Shown: positions 17,238 through 26,011 of the stretch, piece by piece | How positions within the stretch are numbered: the first letter of the stretch is position 1 | Layout of the letters: every line of letters starts with the position of its first letter | Source of the DNA: Candidatus Coatesiibacteriota bacterium | GTDB taxonomy: Bacteria > RBG-13-66-14 > B26-G2 > JAUVZD01 | DNA length: 64,000 nt | NCBI GenBank assembly: GCA_030602715.1 | Contig: JAUVZD010000007.1 | Coordinates: 85,146-149,145, forward strand | Direction of reading: 5' to 3' | The notes under the pieces: generated by a model | What the model saw: the letters and a program-made list of their open reading frames with translations, nothing else | What the model was told of the DNA's origin: nothing | Databases searched by the model: none | Program-made: the position numbers and the translations under genes

Positions 17238-18017
17238 TCAGCTCATCTCCACATCGTTTATCTCCAGAATAAAGCTCAAGCCCAACTTGCGAGCGGCTTT
17301 ACGAGAGATTATCATCCGAGTGAGGAATATCTCAAAATACTCCATCACATGAGATATTTTAGTATCAATTGTAATGGAGAGTTTGATCTTATCCTCGTCA
17401 GCATTGACGAACAAGTGGGTATTCAGAACCGCATAGTTGACCCGGTCATGGATGTCAAAGGAGATCATTGAGGGGTTGCGCACCCGACTGCGGTGGACAT
17501 CGCTCTTGTCCGCAAGTATCAACGCTGCGGTTATGGGGGTTACCGGCTCACCGGTCTTCTCATCGTGATTGCCGATAGCCATCATACACTCTATGCGCTC
17601 CTCGGTCTCCATCCCCAGCCGTTTGAGGATGCTTCCGGAGATGATAGCCCCGGATTGCTCGTGCATCTGGCGATTCACCACCCCACCGATGTCGTGCATA
17701 TAACCGGCAACCGCAGCCAGCTCCTGCTCCCTGGGTGAGTAGCCCAACTGGCAAAGAATCCAGTAGGAGCGGTAGGCGGTTATGCTGTGGTGACGACTGC
17801 CGTGTTCGGTGTAACCCAAAGCGCCCAACACCTCGTTGGACTTCTCCAGGTAGATACGCACCTCCCTATCCCCCATAACATCAGAGAGCCCGACCACTCC
17901 TTCAACCTGAGGATAGAGCTCGGCAAGCACGCTCTCCAGCGTCTCGCCCTCCACTATCATCTGCTGGGCGCGCTCCTGGAGGTTGCCGGTTACCCTCTCT
18001 TTACTTTTAGGATTCAT
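17238..18017 (-). CDS. HD-domain metal-dependent phosphohydrolase
   Basis: 259 residues. The HD superfamily signature is spread over HGSRHHSITAYR (about residue 72), AGYMHDIGGVVNRQMHEQSG (HD pair plus following His) and MAIGNHDEKTG, with ADKSDVHRSR as the final Asp. These residues bind two metals in phosphohydrolases of this superfamily. The substrate cannot be told. The C-terminal part (about 190-259) is an extra domain of mixed strand/helix. The start at 18017 lies 8 bp after the yajC stop, within the que-sec operon. Confidence 0.85.
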   Translation of the reverse strand: MNPKSKERVTGNLQERAQQMIVEGETLESVLAELYPQVEGVVGLSDVMGDREVRIYLEKSNEVLGALGYTEHGSRHHSITAYRSYWILCQLGYSPREQELAAVAGYMHDIGGVVNRQMHEQSGAIISGSILKRLGMETEERIECMMAIGNHDEKTGEPVTPITAALILADKSDVHRSRVRNPSMISFDIHDRVNYAVLNTHLFVNADEDKIKLSITIDTKISHVMEYFEIFLTRMIISRKAARKLGLSFILEINDVEMS

Positions 18018-18025
18018 ACTCCAAC

Positions 18026-18388
18026 TTAACGGCCAAAGAGTCCTCTCTTCTTTTCCATACCACCCTCCCCAGGCAATCTTCCCACCACCTCTATGCGGGT
18101 TCGCACTACCTCCAACTTAATCCCTTCCCCCACCTGAATGACCACTATCTGGTCGTTGTCCTTGAAGCCCACAATTTTGCCCCGGATTCCACCGGAGGTG
18201 ATAATCGTATCCCCCTTCTTCATCAACTCCAGCATCTCCCGACGTTTCTTCGCCTGTCTCCTCTGGGGCATAATTATCAGGAAGTAGAAGACCAGGATGA
18301 TGATGACAAAGGGAAGCAGAAAGTCCATAATCCCACCACCGCCGTTACCTTCACCTGAACCCATAGCATAGGCTACATCTACAAACAT
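18026..18388 (-). CDS. yajC: Sec translocon accessory protein YajC
   Basis: 120 residues from ATG 18388, chosen over ATG 18424 because AAGGAGGAG lies 3 nt in front of it. A short N terminus is followed by a Gly-rich stretch, one membrane helix (IMDFLLPFVIIILVFYFLII), the family signature MPQRRQAKKRREMLELMKKGD, and a small cytoplasmic beta domain (TIITSGGIRGKIVGFKDNDQIVVI). YajC associates with SecDF. It is separated from secD by three unrelated genes, and from tgt by a propeller gene. Confidence 0.94.
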   Translation of the reverse strand: MFVDVAYAMGSGEGNGGGGIMDFLLPFVIIILVFYFLIIMPQRRQAKKRREMLELMKKGDTIITSGGIRGKIVGFKDNDQIVVIQVGEGIKLEVVRTRIEVVGRLPGEGGMEKKRGLFGR

Positions 18389-18520
18389 TAACTCCTCCTT
18401 AAGTTGTTCCCACGTCACATTCACATTTTGTGCTTAACGATTATAACCGAAAACGATACTCCTGCCAAGCTATTTTTTACCGAATGAAAGATAATCGCTA
18501 ATAAACCCCCCGTGAAACCA

Positions 18521-19585
18521 TCAACGGATGACCTTATACACCAGCAATTCCCTGGAGGGAATATAGACAAAGTCCAGGGCAATTCCCCCATCCATCTCCA
18601 CCTCTTTGACCTGATAAAGACCCATCCCCTTAACGGGAATCACACCCAGGGAGGCAGGTCCCGAGCGAGGCACCCAGGAGAAAAGAATGGTTCTGCGCTC
18701 ATTATCAAAATCCAGGGCGGTTATGCTCCCCCGGGAGAAATCAAAGCCCAGGGGCATCTCAATGACCTCTTGTCCACCCTTCTGGATAAGATATATACCC
18801 ACCGGAGGCCCATAACCCCCATAAGCATCCCCTTCCACCACAACCAGCAGGGAGTTATACTCCCCCAGCCAGATGTAGGAGGCGCTCCCGAAGGCTTCAC
18901 TTATTGGAGTGGTTACCGTATCCTCATCCCGGTCATATATGCGCAACTGCCAGCCTCCACCTTCGGCAGTCTCCATCATATAGGCGATGTATCTTCCATC
19001 GGGCGACGACTTGGAATGGCGGCACTCTCCCAGGGGGGAACTATCTATGCCCAATCCGTCACTGCGTATCTCCCAGGCTTCGCCGGGACGATCGCTACCG
19101 GGGACGAGGCTCAATTTCTCCCCGTCCCACCGCCAGAAATACTGCGGAGGAGTGCCAACAATGTCCCCGGAGAACACTTTGGTGAATCCGCCGAACCAAC
19201 CGAATTCCCACACCCCCAGGTTATATCTATCCCCCTTGGAAAGCAAGCACGCCACCCTATCCCCCTGGGGGGACCAGGTGAGATACGAACCCTGATACGG
19301 TGATATGTCCTCCTCGTCCAGCTTGTTCAATTTCAGGTCGGTGTGAATCAATCGCTCCCCGCCCTCTATCCAGGCAAGCTCCTCACCGTTGGGGGAGAGG
19401 TTGGTGGGATAAAGATTGACCACCTCAAACCCCAGATACTCCGAAAGCGAAAGGACATAGTAACCACCATACTTCTCGCCCAGCTCCGCCTGCGCCCAGG
19501 TGCGCTGCGCCTCACCAAAATAGAAGATAACGACCAACACGATGAAAATTGTTACCACAGAGATGAAACAAGTTCTAACCCTCAT
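18521..19585 (-). CDS. Membrane-anchored TolB-like WD40/PD40 beta-propeller protein
   Basis: 354 residues from the ATG at 19585. The frame is open further upstream, but that part overlaps tgt. The gene start overlaps the tgt stop by 11 bp, giving translational coupling. The N-terminal helix (about residues 4-24, CFISVVTIFIVLVVIFYF) acts as signal or anchor. The mature part shows blade motifs of the TolB type: NLSPNGEELAWIEG, YLTWSPQGDRVACLL, SSPDGRYIAYMM and DNERRTILFSWV. A periplasmic binding role is likely. Its place between tgt and yajC is not the usual order for this cluster. Confidence 0.8.
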   Translation of the reverse strand: MRVRTCFISVVTIFIVLVVIFYFGEAQRTWAQAELGEKYGGYYVLSLSEYLGFEVVNLYPTNLSPNGEELAWIEGGERLIHTDLKLNKLDEEDISPYQGSYLTWSPQGDRVACLLSKGDRYNLGVWEFGWFGGFTKVFSGDIVGTPPQYFWRWDGEKLSLVPGSDRPGEAWEIRSDGLGIDSSPLGECRHSKSSPDGRYIAYMMETAEGGGWQLRIYDRDEDTVTTPISEAFGSASYIWLGEYNSLLVVVEGDAYGGYGPPVGIYLIQKGGQEVIEMPLGFDFSRGSITALDFDNERRTILFSWVPRSGPASLGVIPVKGMGLYQVKEVEMDGGIALDFVYIPSRELLVYKVIR

Positions 19586-20723
19586 CACTGCACTCCTCCA
19601 GTTTGATCTCCTCATCTTCGGAGTGATATTTCTCCAAAAATACTTTACCAAACGAGGCGAGCATCCCCTCGCTGATTGCGGCGCGGATGGCTGACATAAG
19701 GTCGGCGTAGAAATAGAGATTGTGCAGGCTGGCAAGCCGGGGAGCGAGCATCTCCTTGCTTAGAAAGAGATGGCGCAGATATGCCCTGGAGAAACGGGTG
19801 CAGACCGGACAAGAGCAACCCTCATCCGGCGGGGAATCGTCCTCCCGAAAGCGGGCGTTGCGTATGTTGATGGGACCTGAAGCGGTAAAGAGCAAGGCGT
19901 TTCGCCCACAGCGGGTGGGCAGAACACAGTCAAAGATGTCAATTCCCGCCGAAACCGCAAAGAGCATATCCTCCGGTCTTCCGATGCCCATCAGATACCT
20001 CGGTCTGTCCTCAGGTAGTTGGGGGGAGAACTCAGCCACAATCCCCTCCCGTTCCTCCTCAGTTTCACCCACGGCAAGCCCCCCCAGGGCGTAGCCGTCA
20101 AAATCCAGCTCACAAGTTCCCTCCAGGCTAATCTTACGCAGTTGTGGATAGACCCCCCCCTGCACGATACCGAAGACAGCCTGTTCGGGCTTGGCAGTCT
20201 CCTTACAGCGAGCCGCCCAGCGCAGGGAAAGCTCAAGCGACCTTGTCGCCTCCTGCTCCGTCGCCGGATAGGGGGTGCATTCATCAAGAACCATAGCGAT
20301 ATCGGTGGAAAGCGAGCCCTGAACCAACATGGAGAGCTCCGGGGTCAGCAGATGGCTTGAGCCGTCAATATGGCTCCTGAAGGTGATCCCCTCATCATCT
20401 ATACGGCGAATCCGGGCGAGTGAGAAAGCCTGAAATCCCCCCGAATCCGACAACAACGCCCTTGACCAGCCCATGAAGCGAGCCAGCCCTCCCTTTTCAC
20501 GGATCAGCTCATAGCCGGGACGAAGATAGAGATGATAGGTATTTACGCAGAGCAGGGAGTAGCCGGCGACCGCCACCTCCTCCGGGGTCAGCCCCTTGAC
20601 CGTCCCCTGGGTGGCTACGGGTAAAAAAGCCGGCGTCTCCACCGCACCGTGGTCGGTGTATATGGTTCCCAGTCGGGCTTTACACGATTCGTCCCTGGCA
20701 ATTACCTCAAAGGCGAAAGACAT
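19575..20723 (-). CDS. tgt: tRNA-guanine transglycosylase
   Basis: 382 residues from ATG 20723. A longer frame to a TTG at 20762 exists but adds residues not found in the family. It exchanges guanine-34 of tRNA(Asp/Asn/His/Tyr) for preQ1. Motifs: ETPAFLPVATQGTVKGL, LLSDSGGFQAFSL (substrate Asp), IAMVLDECTPYP, GIVQGG and LGGLAVGE. Also FDCVLPTRCGRNALLFT (nucleophile Asp region) and the zinc site CSCPVCTRFSRAYLRHLF with a downstream His in LASLHNLYFY. It forms the queuosine unit with queA and queH upstream. Confidence 0.96.
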   Translation of the reverse strand: MSFAFEVIARDESCKARLGTIYTDHGAVETPAFLPVATQGTVKGLTPEEVAVAGYSLLCVNTYHLYLRPGYELIREKGGLARFMGWSRALLSDSGGFQAFSLARIRRIDDEGITFRSHIDGSSHLLTPELSMLVQGSLSTDIAMVLDECTPYPATEQEATRSLELSLRWAARCKETAKPEQAVFGIVQGGVYPQLRKISLEGTCELDFDGYALGGLAVGETEEEREGIVAEFSPQLPEDRPRYLMGIGRPEDMLFAVSAGIDIFDCVLPTRCGRNALLFTASGPINIRNARFREDDSPPDEGCSCPVCTRFSRAYLRHLFLSKEMLAPRLASLHNLYFYADLMSAIRAAISEGMLASFGKVFLEKYHSEDEEIKLEECSDEG

Positions 20724-20762
20724 CTCCGAGTCCCCAGGAAAGCGAGAAGGACTGATTATCAA

Positions 20763-21836
20763 TTACAGGATGAGCATTGCATCCCCGTAGCTATAGAAGC
20801 GATACCTCTCTTTCTGAGCCAGTTTATAGAGCTTCTTTATCTCCCTCAAGCCGGCGAAAGCCCCCACCAGAGCCAGCAGACTACTCCGGGGAAGATGGAA
20901 GTTGGTCAGCAGTGCATCCACCATACGGAATCGGAAGCCGGGGAGGATGAACAGCTCAACCATCCCCGAGCCGGGGAGCAGATAACCCCCACCCACAGTG
21001 GCTGATTCCAGACAGCGCACCGTTGTGGTGCCCACCGCCACCAGGGGACGACCCTCGTTTTTAGCGGCGTTTATCTGCCGGGAGGTGCCTTTACTTATTG
21101 AATAGTATTCACCGTCCAGTCTGCCCTCTCTCAAGGCTCGGTTATCCAGGGGTTTGAAGGTGGCGTAACCTATATGCAGGGTGATGAAAGCAGTCTCCAC
21201 TTTGGCTTTTTGTAACCTGTCCATAAGCTCCTGCGAAAAATGCAGGGCGGAGGTGGGTGCAGCCACCGAGCCGGGGCGGCGGGCAAAGACCGTCTGATAT
21301 CGCTCCTTGTCGCTCTTATACGGACCCTTGGGGCGTTTTATGTATGGTGGAAGCGGTGGTTTCCCCAACTCCTCCAGATAATCGCTTATATCTCCCTCCG
21401 AAAGAAAGTCAACCACCCGCTCAGCTCCCTCCAGCACCCCGGCAATCTCCGCATAGATACCCTTTCTGCCCAAGTTTATCCGCTGTCCCAGAGGAAGCCC
21501 GGGGCTGACCAGCGCCCGCCAGCGGTTGGGCTCAAGCTCCCTGAGGAGCAGTATCTCCACCGCTCCACCGCTCTTCGCCTTCCTGCCCCAAAGGCGGGCG
21601 GGGATGACCTTGCTGTCGTTGAACACCAAAAGACAACCCGATGGAAGCCAGTCAATTATATTCCCGAACCTGGCATGATTTACAGTGCCGTCCTTGCGGT
21701 TATAGACCATCAGACGAGAACCGTCTCGCCTGCGGGCAGGTTCCTGAGCGATGAACTTCTGGTCAAAGGGATAGTCCAGGTCTCTTAGCCGAAGGAGTTT
21801 CTTAGGCGACTGGGAGTTGAAGTTTTCCCCTTTCAC
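20763..21836 (-). CDS. queA: S-adenosylmethionine:tRNA ribosyltransferase-isomerase
   Basis: 357 residues. It transfers and isomerises the ribosyl group of SAM onto preQ1-tRNA to give epoxyqueuosine. Family motifs are DYPFDQKFIAQEPARRRDGSRLMV, LVFNDSKVIPARLWG, YQTVFARRPGSVAAPTSALHF, ITLHIGYATFKPL, EYYSIS, VAVGTTTVRCLES and LLTNFHLPRSSLLALVGAFAG. Its ATG overlaps the stop of the queH gene (ATGA-type overlap at 21833-21836), so the two are coupled; tgt follows 39 bp downstream. Confidence 0.96.
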   Translation of the reverse strand: MKGENFNSQSPKKLLRLRDLDYPFDQKFIAQEPARRRDGSRLMVYNRKDGTVNHARFGNIIDWLPSGCLLVFNDSKVIPARLWGRKAKSGGAVEILLLRELEPNRWRALVSPGLPLGQRINLGRKGIYAEIAGVLEGAERVVDFLSEGDISDYLEELGKPPLPPYIKRPKGPYKSDKERYQTVFARRPGSVAAPTSALHFSQELMDRLQKAKVETAFITLHIGYATFKPLDNRALREGRLDGEYYSISKGTSRQINAAKNEGRPLVAVGTTTVRCLESATVGGGYLLPGSGMVELFILPGFRFRMVDALLTNFHLPRSSLLALVGAFAGLREIKKLYKLAQKERYRFYSYGDAMLIL

Positions 21837-22375
21837 CCCAGCTCAACCTCCCTCTTGGAGTAGCGCTCATATTCGCTGAAGATACAACCGCAGTAGGGCT
21901 GAAGATAAAGCCCCAACTTTCGGGCATCGGCTTGACCCTCTCTGAAATGGGGGCGCAGGTCGCTATGAACGAACTCCACCCCGGCATCGTCTGCAGCCCG
22001 CTCTCCAACCCTTATTATCTGCTCCCGGTTCTGGTGAGGGGAGATGAGCAAGGTGGTGGTGAAGGCGTGCATGGAGAGTTCGGAGGCTTTCTCTGCGGTG
22101 CGGGTGAGCCGAAGTCGGTAACAGCCGGAGCAACGCTCCTCCCCGCAGTCAACCGCGGTGAGAAATTTTTTCAAATCGTAGAGGTCCTCATCGTGGAAGG
22201 GATAATTTCTTTCCTGAAGATACTGAAAGAGCGCCTCCCTCCGCCTGAGGTATTCCCTGTAAGGATGGATGTTGGGGTTGAACCAGAATATGTGCGGAAG
22301 GTAACCCTCCTCCGAGAAGACCTCGGCGGTCTTAACCAGACAAGGAGCACAGCAGGTGTGGATGAGAATGTCCAT
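21833..22375 (-). CDS. queH: Epoxyqueuosine reductase QueH
   Basis: 180 residues. QueH (formerly DUF208) reduces epoxyqueuosine to queuosine in tRNA and is unrelated to QueG. The signature cysteines are all present: HTCCAPC near the N terminus, CSGCYRLRL (about residue 83), and YCGCIFSE near the C terminus. These match the Fe-S cluster and metal-binding cysteines of the family. As the first gene of the que-sec operon it completes the last three steps of queuosine synthesis with queA and tgt. No preQ1 synthesis genes are in the window. Confidence 0.95.
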   Translation of the reverse strand: MDILIHTCCAPCLVKTAEVFSEEGYLPHIFWFNPNIHPYREYLRRREALFQYLQERNYPFHDEDLYDLKKFLTAVDCGEERCSGCYRLRLTRTAEKASELSMHAFTTTLLISPHQNREQIIRVGERAADDAGVEFVHSDLRPHFREGQADARKLGLYLQPYCGCIFSEYERYSKREVELG

Positions 22376-22479
22376 AATTGCCCGCCTGAGGAAAACGAAT
22401 TATCAGTATATCACCAAAAAACTACGTGTCAAGGTGTATAGCCACGAAGATATACACCGAACGATGCGAAATATTCCCC

Positions 22480-22508
22480 TTGAGAAGTCCCCCGCTGTGA
22501 TATATATT
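22480..22508 (+). promoter_or_regulatory. Promoter 8 bp in front of the PQQ-propeller start codon
   Basis: TTGAGA, a 17-nt spacer and TATATT end 8 bp before ATG 22517. There is no ribosome binding site, so transcription would begin at or next to the start codon, giving a leaderless mRNA. Confidence 0.55.
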
Positions 22509-22516
22509 ATAATAAA

Positions 22517-23563
22517 ATGAATGAAGCTTTCCACTACTGCGCTGTAACCCTGCTTACAGTCACCCTTCTATCATCAACGCCCACTGCGGCGCTCTCCGCT
22601 TCACCTCCCCAGATAGTGGAGGTGCTCAAGATAAAAGGCATTGCCTCCAATCCCCCATTGATAGACGGAGGCATCCTCTTCATCGGCACTATGAATAAAA
22701 AGGCTCTTGCCATTGACCTGCAAAGCGGAAAGAAACTATGGAGCAAGGGGTTCAAGTCGGCGGTTGTTGCCTCCCCGATAAAGTTCAACTCCCTGGTCAT
22801 CTTCATAACCGATTTCGGCGATGGGAGGATATACGCCCTCAATTCCACCCAGCTCAAAAAAGCCTGGCAGGAAAGGTTCGGCGTGGGCAGTTCCATCCCT
22901 CTCGTCGCAGGCGACCGTTTGATTATCCCCCAAAGGGAGTGGGTGATCTGTCTGGACGGAGCTTCCGGCACCCTATTGTGGGAGACATATCTGGACGGCA
23001 CAGTCATCTCTTGCGGGGTAATCACTGATGACAAGATATTTCTGGGCGCTGATAATGGAACTCTGTATATCTTGAACGATGATGGGGAGATAGTGGAGGA
23101 GGTGGACTTGGGGGAACCAATTCTGTCCGACCTGGCCTTTGCAGGGGGGTTTATCGCTGTGGGTGATTATGGCGGCGTCCTTCATATTCTACGGGTGGAT
23201 GACCACAAGCAGGTCTGGCAGAGCCAGTTCCCTGCTCCCATCCTCAGCCGACCGATATTCTATGATGATACAGTCCTGGTTTCCAGTATGAACGGCACCT
23301 GGCGGGGTTTCAATCTGGAAACCGGAGACGAACTCTGGGAATACACATGTAATGCGCTGGTGAGGGGAAACGGATTGATCTGGGAGGGGTCTTTGGTCTT
23401 CGGCGCCGATGACGGATACCTGTATGCGCTTGACCCCGAGAACGGCAATGTGAGATGGAAGGTGAACCTGGGCGGACAGCTCTCCTGTGGTATCACATTG
23501 GAAGGGGACCGACTCTACACCCCCTCCACAGATAAAAAAATATATGTCCTGTCGTATCAGTAG
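22517..23563 (+). CDS. Exported PQQ-type (BamB-like) beta-propeller protein
   Basis: 348 residues with a signal peptide of about 29 residues (AALSAS region). The body is a run of PQQ-like blades, each with the G-x-x-x-W docking motif: SGKKLWSKGF, LKKAWQERFG, SGTLLWETYL, HKQVWQSQF, TGDELWEYTC, NGNVRWKVNL. Domains of this type occur in quinoprotein dehydrogenases and in BamB. None of the dehydrogenase catalytic residues are visible, so a binding or scaffold role is more likely. No Cys lipobox. Its promoter suggests leaderless translation. Confidence 0.85.
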   Translation: MNEAFHYCAVTLLTVTLLSSTPTAALSASPPQIVEVLKIKGIASNPPLIDGGILFIGTMNKKALAIDLQSGKKLWSKGFKSAVVASPIKFNSLVIFITDFGDGRIYALNSTQLKKAWQERFGVGSSIPLVAGDRLIIPQREWVICLDGASGTLLWETYLDGTVISCGVITDDKIFLGADNGTLYILNDDGEIVEEVDLGEPILSDLAFAGGFIAVGDYGGVLHILRVDDHKQVWQSQFPAPILSRPIFYDDTVLVSSMNGTWRGFNLETGDELWEYTCNALVRGNGLIWEGSLVFGADDGYLYALDPENGNVRWKVNLGGQLSCGITLEGDRLYTPSTDKKIYVLSYQ

Positions 23564-23679
23564 ATGGGAAATGGGCATCCAACTCCATCCAAAAGAATTG
23601 TCTACCTCCACCCACGATTACCCACTGTTTAAGCGGCAAATATTTACAGATAATATGTAACTTTAGGCTAAAAAAACCC

Positions 23680-23708
23680 TTGACATTGGACGATTCATTG
23701 TGTTAGTC
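23680..23708 (+). promoter_or_regulatory. Promoter of the heme lipoprotein gene
   Basis: A perfect TTGACA at 23680-23685 is followed, after 17 or 18 nt, by TTAGTC/TAGTCT. The -10 box is weak. It lies about 80 bp before the start codon. Confidence 0.45.
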
Positions 23709-23790
23709 TTGCCAGGCTGATACATCGTAACCAAAGAAAATCAATATACTCGTTAAAAGTTTTTCTCCTGTTTAGGAGGTGAATAGCGGT

Positions 23791-25080
23791 ATGAATCGCT
23801 GGTTAACTCATCTGTCCGCTGGAGCTTTAGCAATGGTAATCTGTTTTACCATCGCCTCTTACTTCATCGGTTGCTCCGAGGACACCACCACACCTACCAC
23901 GCCGGAAATCAACTTCAAGGATCAATATTTCTCCTTTGCCATAGGTAATGGTAGTGACATCGAACATTCCGGCAGTAATCTTATTCTCGTTGACTGGCTG
24001 AACGACGACAACTACACACCCAAGTTAGTTCCTCAACATGTCTTCCAACTGCCCTCCATTGATGGAGTTGGAGACGACGCTTGCTGGGGCGAAGCTCAAG
24101 CATTGAATCTCACCCTATCCTTCATCCCCGAAGGTGTAGAACCACCACTGTCCTCGGTTCAGTTTCCTGACAATCATGACCCCATTACCCAGGTAACCAT
24201 CAAATCCGTTTATAACTACATTGGAGACGAAATTGCCTTCCTGGTAACCTGGAGCGACGATACCCAGGACATCAAGAAAGACGGCGCCGAGAAAATTGGT
24301 ACCGGAGGTAGTGATTGGGAAATCCATCTGGATTGGGACCAGGATTGGTTCTGCTTTATGTGGAGCATCTGGCAGTGGCACACCAACTCCGAAGGAGACA
24401 TTGACGGCTTGGCTGAACTGCACACTGATTTCCAGACCCAGGGATGCCAGACCACCTGCCACGAATCGGCCAGACCATACCACCTCAACAGCACTATGGA
24501 CGACCCCTTCAATCCCGGAAACACCATTTCTGAGAAGTGCGATATCTGGTTTTGGGGCTCAAACTACACCAACTATGCCGGTGAAGCCGAGCAAGAAGGT
24601 TTACCCCAACCCCCAGCCTGTATGGTTGACGGCTTCATAGACGATTATAGCGGTATCATCGGTGACTACAACGACCCCGACGCAGAGGACCCCGATGGGC
24701 ACAAATACGCTTATGATGTTCAATACTTCACCTTCCAGAATGACATGGGCACCCCCGGATACCAGCACAACACCAGGCAAGTGGGTTCCGCCTACTATCC
24801 TGCAGATCAGCACATTGATCAGGCAGACGATTATAGCATCTATTATCCCTACCTCTGGCTCTCAGCCGATACTGTCGTACCAGTTATTCTAGGAGCTGCT
24901 TGGCCACTCGGTGCTGTGATTACCGGTTACATAAACCGTTCAGGTCTAGGCGCCGCATCACAGGTAAACGGATTGGGTACATACGACAATGGAACCTGGA
25001 CCGTTGAATTCTCCCGTGACCTCTCTACCGGAGACCCCGACGACACCATGCTTGACATCTACGAACCCCACGACTACTAG
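23791..25080 (+). CDS. Heme-binding lipoprotein, ethylbenzene-dehydrogenase gamma-like domain
   Basis: 429 residues from ATG 23791. A GTG at 23779 is in frame but overlaps the AGGAGG site. The N terminus is a lipoprotein signal (SYFIGC lipobox, Cys about 28), so it is probably membrane-anchored on the periplasmic side. The body looks like the EB_dh heme-binding family: IDGVGDDACWGEAQALNL, DEIAFLVTWSDDTQD and GTWTVEFSRDLSTGD. It also has one c-type heme motif, CQTTCH (about residue 225), in a loop. I infer an electron-transfer lipoprotein. It stands alone between its own promoter and terminator with no oxidoreductase partner nearby. Confidence 0.8.
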   Translation: MNRWLTHLSAGALAMVICFTIASYFIGCSEDTTTPTTPEINFKDQYFSFAIGNGSDIEHSGSNLILVDWLNDDNYTPKLVPQHVFQLPSIDGVGDDACWGEAQALNLTLSFIPEGVEPPLSSVQFPDNHDPITQVTIKSVYNYIGDEIAFLVTWSDDTQDIKKDGAEKIGTGGSDWEIHLDWDQDWFCFMWSIWQWHTNSEGDIDGLAELHTDFQTQGCQTTCHESARPYHLNSTMDDPFNPGNTISEKCDIWFWGSNYTNYAGEAEQEGLPQPPACMVDGFIDDYSGIIGDYNDPDAEDPDGHKYAYDVQYFTFQNDMGTPGYQHNTRQVGSAYYPADQHIDQADDYSIYYPYLWLSADTVVPVILGAAWPLGAVITGYINRSGLGAASQVNGLGTYDNGTWTVEFSRDLSTGDPDDTMLDIYEPHDY

Positions 25081-25099
25081 AGACATCCACTCACAATAC

Positions 25100-25129
25100 A
25101 AAAGCCCCTCGCATCTGCGAGGGGCTTTT
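25100..25129 (+). terminator. Terminator after the heme lipoprotein gene
   Basis: 14-bp arms AAAAGCCCCTCGCA and TGCGAGGGGCTTTT enclose a 2-nt loop, 19 bp after the stop. Self-complementary A/T ends could make it bidirectional. Confidence 0.95.
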
Positions 25130-25131
25130 CT

Positions 25132-25484
25132 ACTTTCTTTATGAAAAATATGGCAAAATTCTTAAGATTTTTTTGATAATATTTGAAACATCCTAAATTA
25201 AATTTCACATATAAAAACTTAAGAAACATTCACATGATATTAACAAATAACACTCCTTAAAACCAAATACCAATTCTACTAAAAAATACTAAACAATTGA
25301 GATGTATTTAATATAGCTTATAGCAACTGCGTTTTAGAAATATAACTTTACTATTAATAGTTATTCAATGTTAATATTTTCATTCCAAATTTTAATATTT
25401 TCTACTTGACTTATTGTCTATTCTGTGTTAACAAATATTGTTTAAAAATATGAAAATTCCATTAACCTAAGAAAAGGAGGAGTT
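25132..25484. other. AT-rich intergenic island
   Basis: About 350 bp of strongly AT-rich sequence without a credible gene, very unlike the surrounding DNA. The only recognised element is the promoter-like TTGACT-17-TAACAA at 25406-25434 before the small lipoprotein gene. Confidence 0.6.
25406..25434 (+). promoter_or_regulatory. Promoter of the small lipoprotein gene
   Basis: TTGACT, 17-nt spacer, TAACAA, about 50 bp before ATG 25485. Confidence 0.45.
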
Positions 25485-25844
25485 ATGAAAAGGATTTTAA
25501 TCTTATCAATCATGGCATTTTCAATTGCCATGTTAATGCTTTCCTGCTCTGAAGGTGTTTTTGATGTTCCAGAAGGTGAAAACATTTCTTCAAGTAAAAT
25601 AAATGAAATCTATGGTTACGTGTGGGATTACCAAACACCTTTAGACGCAACACTTACACTTCAAAAAGAATATCCACCAGGCCAGATGACGAGAACAGAT
25701 GAAGATGGCTACTATGAGTTTTTAAACCCTGTTTGGAAAACACAATATACACTAATCTGTGATCCTGACGACCCAAGCTACGGAACAAAACGCGAAGAAT
25801 TCTTCTATTGGGGTGGTGAAAAAATGGTTAACTTCATTTATTGA
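25485..25844 (+). CDS. Small lipoprotein with a carboxypeptidase-regulatory-like fold
   Basis: 119 residues. The lipoprotein signal is MKRILILSIMAFSIAMLML followed by SCSE (Cys 21). The mature domain reads as a small beta-sandwich of the CarboxypepD_reg type: INEIYGYVWDYQTPLDATLTLQ ... TRTDEDGYYEFLNPVWKTQYTLICD, i.e. a strand, an insertion loop, and the typical T-x-x-D-G-x-Y-x-F motif. Such domains occur in surface adhesion and transport proteins; a catalytic role is unlikely. A strong AAAGGAGGAG site precedes the ATG. Codon use is clearly more AT-rich than in its neighbours, and the gene sits in an AT-rich island, suggesting recent acquisition or relaxed selection. Confidence 0.75.
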   Translation: MKRILILSIMAFSIAMLMLSCSEGVFDVPEGENISSSKINEIYGYVWDYQTPLDATLTLQKEYPPGQMTRTDEDGYYEFLNPVWKTQYTLICDPDDPSYGTKREEFFYWGGEKMVNFIY

Positions 25845-25868
25845 TTAAAATGTAACCCAAAATAATTT

Positions 25869-25897
25869 AAAACCTCTCGCTTTCGCGAGGGGTTTTT
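25869..25897 (+). terminator. Terminator after the small lipoprotein gene
   Basis: 12-bp arms from AAAACCTCTCGC and GCGAGGGGTTTT (one G-T pair) end in TTTTT, 24 bp after the stop. Confidence 0.9.
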
Positions 25898-25921
25898 ACA
25901 TGCAGTTAAGCTCTCTTTCTC

Positions 25922-25950
25922 TTGACCAAATTTTGGGAATATGTTAAAAT
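25922..25950 (+). promoter_or_regulatory. Promoter of the transketolase operon
   Basis: TTGACC, 17-nt spacer, TAAAAT, about 60 bp before ATG 26012. Confidence 0.6.
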
Positions 25951-26011
25951 TCTCACAATCTAATTTTCGCATAACATCCCTCTCACTATTTCATCTTCGG
26001 AGGCTCTACAT

